Of a stretch of DNA of 64,000 nucleotides, positions 58,126 through 64,000 are shown in pieces. The translations under genes and the position numbers were made by a program. The DNA comes from Acidimicrobiales bacterium (GTDB lineage: Bacteria; Actinomycetota; Acidimicrobiia; Acidimicrobiales; Aldehydirespiratoraceae): assembly GCA_033344915.1 (NCBI GenBank), contig JAWPML010000001.1, positions 844,369 to 908,368 on the forward strand, written 5' to 3'. Each line of letters opens with the position of its first letter. Position 1 is the first letter of the stretch. The notes under the pieces are model-generated. The model was not told the origin of the DNA and ran no database searches. It saw only the letters and a program-made list of their open reading frames with translations.

Positions 58126-58155
58126 TCACATCTGCCGCCGATAGTGCAGATGTGA
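58126..58155. promoter_or_regulatory. Inverted repeat over the start of the DUF1800 gene
   Basis: Perfect 10-bp arms TCACATCTGC and GCAGATGTGA with a 10-nt spacer. The right arm includes the GTG start codon (58152), so the mRNA could fold the start into a stem if transcription begins upstream; alternatively it is an operator. TCACA and TGTGA half-sites occur, but not in CRP spacing. Confidence 0.6.
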
Positions 58156-59444
58156 CCACCGACGGCTCCACCCCCCGAGACGAGATCGCCTGGCTGGCCC
58201 GCCGTGCCGGCTGGGGCCTGCGACCCGGACAGTTGGACGAACTGGTCGCCCTCGGCACCGATGCGGTCGTCGACCTCCTCGTGGACCCGGGCGGCAGCGG
58301 CGTGGCGGAGGAAGCCGGCCCCTGGGCCGATCTCGATCTCGAGTACTACATCGAGGACCCGGGCGACCGCCGCGAGCAGGCACTCGCCGTGCTCAGCAAC
58401 TGGATGCAGCACCTCGTCGAGACCGAACGGCCCTACGAGAACACGATGGCGTGGTTCTGGCACGACCACTTCGCCGTGTCCTACGCCGTGGTCAACGCCC
58501 TGCCGGTCCTGACCGCGCACCTCGAACTGCTGCGGTCCCACGCCTTCGGCGACTTCCGGCAGCTGATCCGCGACGTCACGACGGACGCCGCCATGCTGAT
58601 CTTCCTCGACGGCACCACCTCCACCGGCGAGTCGCCGAACGAGAACTACGGCCGCGAGCTGCTCGAGCTCTACACGCTCGGCATCGGCAACTACACCGAG
58701 GACGACGTGCGAGCCGCCGCCGTCGCCCTCACCGGTTGGATCGCCGCCCGCCGCTTCGAGTTCCGCGTGCTCTTCCGGCCCGAACGTCACGATCCGACCC
58801 CGCAGACGTTCCTCGGCCAGACGGGCATCTCCGGCGTCGACGCGGTGGTGGACACCGCCGTCGCCCACGACGCCGTGCCCGGCTTCATCGCCGGGAAGAT
58901 GGCTCGCCACTTCCTCGGCGGGGTCGAGCAGTCGACGATCGACGGACTGGCGGACGAGTTCGCAACCAGCGGCCTCCAGAACGGCGTCCTCGCCCGTGCC
59001 GTTCTGGAGGCCGGACTCGACGGTGCCTCCACGCCGCAGGTGACGCCGCCGGTCCCGTGGGCGATCAGCGCCCTGAAGGCGACCGGAGCCGAGTTGCCCG
59101 CTCGTGTGGTGGTGGGCCTTCTCCGCCAGATGGGGCAGATGCCCGGCAACCCGCCGAACGTCGGTGGCTATCCGGGCGAAGCGACCTGGCTCGCCTCCTC
59201 GTCCACCGCCGGTCGCTTCACCATGGCCAACGCCATCGCCCGCCTGACCCCCGACGACGCCGAGGTGCTCGCCGCCGCGGCCGCCCGCGACTACGGACTC
59301 CTGGCGGACCTGCTCGTGCAGCCCGCGGGATTCTCCCAGCCCACGATCGACGCACTCGACGACCTCTCCCACGGCGCGGCGCCCCGTCCCGGCGAGGCCG
59401 TGCTCGCCGTCGCCCTCGCTTCCCCCGACCTGCTGATCCGCTGA
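58152..59444 (+). CDS. DUF1800 family protein
   Basis: Protein of 430 residues of the DUF1800 family (helical, function unknown), usually paired with a DUF1501 gene, as here. Family-typical regions are AWLARRAGWGLRPGQLDELVALG at the N-terminus, WFWHDHFAVSYAVVNA near residue 100, NENYGRELLELYTLG near residue 162, and MPGNPPNVGGYPGEATWLASSSTAGRF (pattern) near residue 337. No signal peptide is seen at GTG 58152, so export would have to be by another route. The DUF1501 partner carries a Tat-like signal, so the pair may act at or outside the membrane. The function is not known. Confidence 0.88.
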   Translation: MTTDGSTPRDEIAWLARRAGWGLRPGQLDELVALGTDAVVDLLVDPGGSGVAEEAGPWADLDLEYYIEDPGDRREQALAVLSNWMQHLVETERPYENTMAWFWHDHFAVSYAVVNALPVLTAHLELLRSHAFGDFRQLIRDVTTDAAMLIFLDGTTSTGESPNENYGRELLELYTLGIGNYTEDDVRAAAVALTGWIAARRFEFRVLFRPERHDPTPQTFLGQTGISGVDAVVDTAVAHDAVPGFIAGKMARHFLGGVEQSTIDGLADEFATSGLQNGVLARAVLEAGLDGASTPQVTPPVPWAISALKATGAELPARVVVGLLRQMGQMPGNPPNVGGYPGEATWLASSSTAGRFTMANAIARLTPDDAEVLAAAAARDYGLLADLLVQPAGFSQPTIDALDDLSHGAAPRPGEAVLAVALASPDLLIR

Positions 59445-59454
59445 GAGGCAGACC

Positions 59455-60939
59455 ATGACCGACCACGACGACCCCCGCCCCCGGCCCCAGAGCGATCCGC
59501 CCGCGACGCCCGGCCCCGACGGTCGCATCGACGGCCCGCCCCCGCCGTCGCGTCTCGAGATGCCGGCGGCCCCGCCCACGCCCGGCGCCGCGGAGGTGCC
59601 GCCTCCACCGCCGGCGCCGGCCGCGCCGGGCTCGGATGGGGCGCGGCGACGTCCTCTCAGCCGACGCACGTTTCTCGGTGTCGCCGGTGGTGTCGCCGGC
59701 ACCGCCGCCGTGGGTGGCGGCGTGTGGGCGGTCCTCATGCGCGACAGCGTGGAGAGCGCCGGCGTGGCGTCGACGACGACCACGGTGCCGACGACCACGA
59801 CCACGCTCGCGGCGGGTGGTGGCGCGGTGCCCTACGGGGACCGCATCCTCGTGGTCCTCGAGATGGCCGGTGGCAACGATGCCCTGAACACGCTGGTCAG
59901 CAACGACGGCGCCTACCGATCGGCCCGCCCCCAGCTGGCCCTTCCGGAGAACGAGCTGCTCGCGCTCGCCGGCGCCGACTTCGGCCTGCATCCGTCGCTC
60001 GCCGGTCTGGTGCCCTACTGGGACGCCGGCACCATGGCGGCGGTGGCGGGCGCCGGCATGCCCGAGCAGTCACGTTCGCACTTCAAGGCGATGGACACCT
60101 GGTGGAGCGGCATCCCCGGGGCCGGTTCGCAGACCGGATGGCTCGGGCGCTGGCTCGACGCAACGCTCGAGGGGGCCAACGATCCACTTCGCGCAATCGC
60201 TCTCGGGGGCGGGAGCCCGGCCCTCGTCGGCATGAACACGCTGGCGACGGTCGTCCGTTCACCGGAGACGTTCACGTTGCGCACGATGGAGGGCGCCGAC
60301 AACGACGCCCTGGTCGCCGCCTTCCTGGCGACCGCGGGACCGCTCTCGGCGAGCCCCGAGATGGCGGCCGCGCAGTATGCGATCCCGTCCACGCTCGATG
60401 CCGTCGAGATCCTCGCGTCGGTGTCCGGCGGCGGCGAGGAGTACGACATCAATCCGGCTCCGTCCACCGCGACGTCGCTGCTCCAGACCGCGGCGGGCAT
60501 CATCGATCTCGGCATCGGCACCCAGGTGATCACCGTGGGCATCAACGGGTTCGACACCCACGCCAACCAGCTCGGCACCCACGCCGGCCTGCTTGCCGAC
60601 GTCGGTGACGGGCTCGCCGCGTTCTTCGACCGGCTCGAGGCCGACGGACACGCCGACCGGGTGATGGTCGTGACGACGTCCGAGTTCGGCCGGCGCGTCG
60701 CCGAGAACGGGTCCGGAGGCACGGACCACGGCAGCGGCGGCTGCCAGTTCCTCATCGGCCCCGACGTCGCCGGTGCGCAGGTGATCGGTGGCTACGACTT
60801 CGGCGCCCTGACCCAGGGCGACATCCCTGCGGTCGTCGACACCCGCTCGATCTACTCAGCCGCGCTGGACTGGATGGGTGGCCCCACCGACGAGATCCTC
60901 GACGGTCCCCACGACCGTCTCGGGCTGCTCAGCGCCTAG
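59455..60939 (+). CDS. DUF1501 family protein with internal Tat signal
   Basis: Protein of 494 residues. The first 64 residues are Pro/Gly-rich and hydrophilic; then a twin-arginine motif LSRRTFLG (Arg70-Arg71) and a hydrophobic segment to about residue 95, followed by a Thr-rich linker (STTTTVPTTTTTLAAGG) and the DUF1501 domain starting at PYGDRILVVLEMAGGNDALNTLV. DUF1501 is a sulfatase-like fold without clear activity. An N-terminal tail this long ahead of a Tat signal is unusual. The gene follows DUF1800 by 10 bp; the two families are regularly neighbours. It overlaps by 4 bp the convergent membrane-protein gene. Confidence 0.88.
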   Translation: MTDHDDPRPRPQSDPPATPGPDGRIDGPPPPSRLEMPAAPPTPGAAEVPPPPPAPAAPGSDGARRRPLSRRTFLGVAGGVAGTAAVGGGVWAVLMRDSVESAGVASTTTTVPTTTTTLAAGGGAVPYGDRILVVLEMAGGNDALNTLVSNDGAYRSARPQLALPENELLALAGADFGLHPSLAGLVPYWDAGTMAAVAGAGMPEQSRSHFKAMDTWWSGIPGAGSQTGWLGRWLDATLEGANDPLRAIALGGGSPALVGMNTLATVVRSPETFTLRTMEGADNDALVAAFLATAGPLSASPEMAAAQYAIPSTLDAVEILASVSGGGEEYDINPAPSTATSLLQTAAGIIDLGIGTQVITVGINGFDTHANQLGTHAGLLADVGDGLAAFFDRLEADGHADRVMVVTTSEFGRRVAENGSGGTDHGSGGCQFLIGPDVAGAQVIGGYDFGALTQGDIPAVVDTRSIYSAALDWMGGPTDEILDGPHDRLGLLSA

Positions 60940-61481
60940 GCGGGATCGCCGCTCTCGTCGACGAATCCGTCGTACTCGTGCCACGAACCGTCGTCCGGCA
61001 GGTCCGGGTACGGATCGTGGTCCGCGCCACGACGCATCCGGCTGATCGTGACCCCGGCGAGCGTGACGATCGGGATGACGAGGAGCAGGAACGTCCACGC
61101 GGTGACCGGGAGCGTGCGGTTCAGGCCGGTCCACCAGCCCGTGTCGATCAGCGCACCGTCCTCGTGGCGGATGCCGAACTCGCATCCGCAGTCGGAGGCG
61201 ATCTGCGTCTCCCACTCGACGGCTTCACCGAAGGCGCGGTTCGCGGTCACCGCGTAGGTGGTGCCCTCATCGAGGAAGCGGGCCTTCTCCAGCACGAGGA
61301 TCTCGACCGACCCGTCCGGCCCGGCGAACGTGGCGATGGAGTCGTCGAGCTCGAGAAGCTCGCCGACGAACTCGAGGGGGACGGCGTCCGTGAAGCAGGT
61401 GGTCGCGCACGTGCTGCAGCCCGCCGTCAGCGCCAGCGTGCCGGCGGCGAGGGCCAGGACGAGGGCGAGCCGGCGACGCAT
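60936..61481 (-). CDS. Hypothetical envelope protein with lipobox and one membrane helix
   Basis: Protein of 181 residues, not recognised as a named family. Residues 1-22 form a signal peptide with lipobox ALTAGC (Cys22), followed by a Cys cluster (CSTCATTC). A beta-rich domain follows (VGELLELDDSIATFAGPDGSVEILVLEKARFL, pattern) with another Cys pair in SDCGCEFG, then one predicted membrane helix (AWTFLLLVIPIVTLAGVTIS, about residues 128-148) and an acidic cytoplasmic-side tail. Four or more Cys may make disulfides. It is convergent with DUF1501 and could be part of the same envelope function, but this is only proximity. Confidence 0.6.
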   Translation of the reverse strand: MRRRLALVLALAAGTLALTAGCSTCATTCFTDAVPLEFVGELLELDDSIATFAGPDGSVEILVLEKARFLDEGTTYAVTANRAFGEAVEWETQIASDCGCEFGIRHEDGALIDTGWWTGLNRTLPVTAWTFLLLVIPIVTLAGVTISRMRRGADHDPYPDLPDDGSWHEYDGFVDESGDPA

Positions 61482-61498
61482 GGGACGACGCTAGGCGG

Positions 61499-62410
61499 TC
61501 AGGTCTGCAAGGGCAGCGCGACCTGGGCGAGCGCCTCGAGCTCGGCGGTCCAGTCCTCCGGCTCCGCCGCCGGGAAGAGCACGAACTTCGAGGCCCCGAC
61601 GGACAGGTACTGGTCGACCAGATCCACGATGCGGGCCCGGCTCGTGGCGACGACGTCGCGGGGATCGGCGTCGGGCTTGCGCATTTTGACCACGGCCTTG
61701 ATCTGCTCGGGCACCTCGGCCTCGCCGTCGCCCGGCACGTAGGGGATCAGCACGCCATAGTGCTCCGGGTCCATCGTGCGCCCGGCCTCGGCAGCGGCTT
61801 CCTCGATGACGGCGATGCTCTCCTGCACGATCTGCGGCGTCGTGAACGACGCGAGCCAGCCGTCGGCGAGCCTGCCGGTGCGCCGCAACTCGGACGGAGC
61901 CTGACCGCCCAACCACACCTCGAAGGGGTTTTGGAGCGGCTTGGGCAGCACCCGGGCACCGGTGATCGAGAAGCGGGGGCCCTCGTGGTCCACCTCGTCC
62001 TCGGCCCAGAGACGGCGCATGAGCGGCATCGCCTCGTTCAGCCATGGCGCCCGTTCCTTGCGGTCGACCTGGAACGCCTGGTGTTCGGCGGTGTTGGCGA
62101 TGCCGAGCCCGAGAGCGGGGAGGCAGCGACCGCCGGAGACGACGTCGAGGCTCGCCAGCATCTTCGCCATGAGCACCGGGTTGCGGCCGGGCACGACGGA
62201 GACGGCGGGTCCGAACTTGAGGCGCGTGCTGCGGCCGGCCACGTAGGACATCGCGACGATCGGGTCGAGCTGCGGGCTGTTGATCCGCTCCGGGAACCAC
62301 AGCGAGTCGTAGCGCAGCCGGTCCAGGTCGTCGATGACCCGACCGAACCCGTCGGGGGTGCCCATGAGCTTGGGCACTGCGCCGATGCCGTATCCGATGC
62401 GAACCTTCAT
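61499..62410 (-). CDS. Luciferase-like F420-dependent oxidoreductase
   Basis: LLM-class oxidoreductase of 303 residues. VRIGYGIGAVPKLMGTPDGFGRVIDDLDRLRYDSLWFPERINSPQLDPI (pattern) at the N-terminus and FEVWLGGQAPSELRRTGRLADGW near residue 160 are standard landmarks. F420 dependence is inferred from the family. ATG 62410 was chosen over an upstream GTG 62428 because the alignment-like start is MKVRIGYGIG. It is divergent from the DUF222-HNH gene with 55 bp between starts. Substrate unknown. Confidence 0.87.
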   Translation of the reverse strand: MKVRIGYGIGAVPKLMGTPDGFGRVIDDLDRLRYDSLWFPERINSPQLDPIVAMSYVAGRSTRLKFGPAVSVVPGRNPVLMAKMLASLDVVSGGRCLPALGLGIANTAEHQAFQVDRKERAPWLNEAMPLMRRLWAEDEVDHEGPRFSITGARVLPKPLQNPFEVWLGGQAPSELRRTGRLADGWLASFTTPQIVQESIAVIEEAAAEAGRTMDPEHYGVLIPYVPGDGEAEVPEQIKAVVKMRKPDADPRDVVATSRARIVDLVDQYLSVGASKFVLFPAAEPEDWTAELEALAQVALPLQT

Positions 62411-62451
62411 CCGGTCAGCGTCGCACAACGGTGAGTGTCATACCCCTTCGC

Positions 62452-62457
62452 TACACT
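62452..62457 (+). promoter_or_regulatory. -10 box TACACT before the DUF222-HNH gene
   Basis: TACACT lies 8 nt before ATG 62466, a leaderless arrangement; no ribosome site. Confidence 0.5.
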
Positions 62458-62465
62458 ACGAACGT

Positions 62466-63734
62466 ATGTTCGATGGCGATGCGGGTTTGGCACAACTGAA
62501 CGAGACTCTCGACACTCTCGTCGATGGGGAGTGGGTGTTGGGTTCGGCGCGTGACGCGGCTGTGGTGTTGGCGGGGTTGGAGTCGGTGGCGCGGCGGGTG
62601 CGGGCGGTGCAGACGCGGGTGCTCGATGAGGTCGACCGGTCCGGTGTGTATGTGTCCGATGGGCATGGTTCGGCGAAGGTGATGGTGCGTCATTGCGGCC
62701 GGTTGTCGCCGGGGGCGGCGGCGGGTCGGGAGCGGGGGGTGCGGATGTCGCGGGCGTTGCCGGAGGTGTTCGACGCCTTGCGGTCGGGGTCGTTGGGGGT
62801 CGATCAGTTCGATTTGTTGGGTCGGGTGTGGGCGAACCCGCGGGTGCGTGAGGCGATGGTGGATGCCCAGCGGTGGTTCCTGCGTCTGGCGGGCCGGTTG
62901 TCGTATGCCGATTTCGAGGTCGAGGTGCGCACCTGGGAGCGCTACGCGGACGAGGACGGGCCCGAACCGGCCAACAGCCGATCGCACGAGTTGCGGGATT
63001 TCTCGTTGGTGCAGGACCCGATCGGGTTGGGGTGGACGTTCGCCGGCGGCTCCGGCGCGATGCAAGGCGCCCAGATCGACGAGATCTTCGAGCACTATGT
63101 CTCCGCGGAACGACTCACCGATTGGGAGAAGGCCCGCGCCGAGCATGGCGATGAGGCGAACCTGTCGCATCTGCCCCGCAACGAACGCCAACGCCGCGCC
63201 GATGCGTTCTGGCAGATGTGTCACGACGCCGCCGCGAACCCGCACTCGGTCGTGCCCGACATGGTCCACAACATCGTCTGGAACCAAGCCACGTTCGAAC
63301 ACGCCGCGGCCCGTCACGCCGGCACCAACCCGGCCCCGTTGGACCCCTCCGATGTCGAGTGCCGCACCCTCGACGGCGCACCGCTCGACCCGACCGAAGC
63401 GTTCGCGACCGTGTTCCTCGACCGGCTGCGCCGCGTCGTCATCGACGCCGCATCCGTCGTCATCGATCTCGGCCGGGCCCGCCGCTTCACCGGCGGCGCC
63501 CGCCTCGCCGCCCAACTCGGCGACACCCACTGCCCCTGGCCCGGCTGCACCGTCCCCACCACACAATGCGAAATCGACCACAGCATCGACCACGCCCACG
63601 GCGGCGACACCAACCCCACAAACGGCGGCCCCTACTGCGGCAAACACAACCGCTGGAAACAGAAAGGCTACGCCGTCTGGCGCGACCCCCAAGGGGTATG
63701 GCACACCTACCGACCCGACGGGACGGAAATCTGA
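62466..63734 (+). CDS. DUF222 / HNH endonuclease-domain protein (13E12-like)
   Basis: Protein of 422 residues of the DUF222 family common in actinobacteria (the mycobacterial 13E12 repeat family), with a C-terminal HNH nuclease domain at about residues 355-410: CPWPGC, HSIDHAHGGDTN and the last HN in YCGKHNRWK. The N-terminal DUF222 domain starts at LNETLDTLVDGEWVLGSARDAAVVL (pattern). Function is unknown; some family members associate with mobile elements. The coding strand changes abruptly from G-rich, TTG- and GTG-heavy codons in the first 400 bp to C-rich codons in the last 400 bp, unlike neighbouring genes, suggesting a mosaic origin. Confidence 0.92.
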   Translation: MFDGDAGLAQLNETLDTLVDGEWVLGSARDAAVVLAGLESVARRVRAVQTRVLDEVDRSGVYVSDGHGSAKVMVRHCGRLSPGAAAGRERGVRMSRALPEVFDALRSGSLGVDQFDLLGRVWANPRVREAMVDAQRWFLRLAGRLSYADFEVEVRTWERYADEDGPEPANSRSHELRDFSLVQDPIGLGWTFAGGSGAMQGAQIDEIFEHYVSAERLTDWEKARAEHGDEANLSHLPRNERQRRADAFWQMCHDAAANPHSVVPDMVHNIVWNQATFEHAAARHAGTNPAPLDPSDVECRTLDGAPLDPTEAFATVFLDRLRRVVIDAASVVIDLGRARRFTGGARLAAQLGDTHCPWPGCTVPTTQCEIDHSIDHAHGGDTNPTNGGPYCGKHNRWKQKGYAVWRDPQGVWHTYRPDGTEI

Positions 63735-63751
63735 AGGGCACACTGGTCGCC

Positions 63752-64000
63752 GTGCCTGGTGGGTTCGCGCTGCATGGAGTGACGGTGGACGGGGTCGACC
63801 GTCCGCGCCTGGACGATGTCGAGCTCGAGATCGCGGCGGACGGCATCACGGTGCTCGCCGGCGAGTCGGGGTCGGGGAAGTCGACACTGTTGCGGCTGCT
63901 GAATCGGCTCGATGTGCCGGACCGGGGCACGGTTACCTGGCAGGGCGAGAACCTCGACGACGTCGACGTGCTGCTGCATCGGCGTCAGGTCGGCATGGTG
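63752..64000 (+). CDS. ABC transporter ATPase (3' end cut by window edge)
   Basis: Start of an ATP-binding cassette protein; 83 residues are visible. VPGGFALHGVTVDG opens the protein, and the Walker A GESGSGKSTLLRLLNRLD is near residue 42-59, followed by VPDRGTVTWQGENLDD and the beginning of the Q-loop region RRQVGMV. The short core and RRQVGMV resemble FetA/YbbL-type and phosphate- or nitrate-type ATPases. GTG 63752 is the likely start, 17 bp after the DUF222 stop. The partner permease should lie to the right of the window. Confidence 0.8.
   Translation, partial: MPGGFALHGVTVDGVDRPRLDDVELEIAADGITVLAGESGSGKSTLLRLLNRLDVPDRGTVTWQGENLDDVDVLLHRRQVGMV

Noticed and set aside
1-64000. tRNA, rRNA, CRISPR arrays, insertion sequences, prophage
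   Set aside because: No tRNA-like cloverleaf with a GGTTCGA loop in proper context, no rRNA blocks, no regularly spaced repeats and no transposase or integrase gene were seen by eye. Only the small palindromic repeats listed remain.

Overview
The window is high-GC DNA (clearly above 60% G+C, with G or C in most third codon positions). Genes are packed tightly, often with 1-8 bp overlaps. The gene mix points to an actinobacterium, most likely a free-living member of Acidimicrobiia (Ilumatobacter-like); this is an inference from gene content. It includes an Rv0474-type XRE regulator beside an HbhA-like protein, a wax ester/diacylglycerol acyltransferase, three CaiB/BaiF CoA transferases, four acyl-CoA dehydrogenases, F420-type luciferase-like oxidoreductases, a calcium-dodecin-like protein, a DUF1800/DUF1501 pair and a DUF222 HNH protein.

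Layout. 1-4.3 kb: YpeA-like acetyltransferase (cut at the left edge), DUF2993-like protein, XRE regulator and HbhA-like gene, a ComF-like phosphoribosyltransferase, a DsbA/FrnE-type selenoprotein and a 3-hydroxyisobutyrate-dehydrogenase-like enzyme. 4.3-11.5 kb: two tandem orphan substrate-binding lipoproteins, a TetR regulator, an amidohydrolase, a heavily structured spacer and a sulfatase. 11.9-17.5 kb: a complete five-gene peptide ABC transporter. 17.5-26.5 kb: a minus-strand series with AlkD-like, WS/DGAT, three alpha/beta hydrolases, acyl-CoA synthetase, HAD-PlsC and PlsC genes, which looks like a neutral-lipid and acyl-glycerol module. 26.6-35.7 kb: MarR regulator, two acyl-CoA dehydrogenases and a giant alpha-2-macroglobulin lipoprotein. 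35.8-40.3 kb: two GST-like proteins and xylA-xylB. 40.3-46.2 kb: an ACAD-CaiB-MaoC-MaoC-ACAD operon and another CaiB. 46.3-48.1 kb: phosphatase, a SelW-like selenoprotein, YbaK and thiol peroxidase. 48.2-55.4 kb: P450, APH-like kinase, LLM oxidoreductase, Baeyer-Villiger-type monooxygenase, dodecin, a PlsC-dodecin fusion and a third CaiB. 55.6-64 kb: cbs-metB transsulfuration genes, DUF1800/DUF1501, a small membrane protein, LLM oxidoreductase, DUF222-HNH and the start of an ABC ATPase.

The most important result is two UGA-containing genes that simple ORF calling truncates. At 2722-3354 an in-frame TGA sits exactly at the nucleophilic Cys of the DsbA CPWC motif (UPWC). At 46810-47076 an in-frame TGA sits at the second redox position of the SelW/Rdx motif (CVPU). 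Each TGA is followed by a 7-bp hairpin with a 5-nt loop at the distance expected of a bacterial SECIS element. The organism should therefore encode SelA, SelB, SelC (tRNA-Sec) and SelD elsewhere.

Other points of interest are a PlsC-dodecin fusion next to a stand-alone dodecin; a 15-19 bp CTGACGG-N-CCGTCAG operator shared by two lipid operons; a perfect CRP-type palindrome between the neutral-lipid and acyl-CoA dehydrogenase operons; a near-consensus sigma-70 promoter beside a palindrome at the HbhA-like gene; many TAnnnT-like boxes 6-9 nt before start codons, suggesting leaderless transcripts; an alpha-2-macroglobulin that has lost its thioester; and a sharp change in base composition inside the DUF222 gene.
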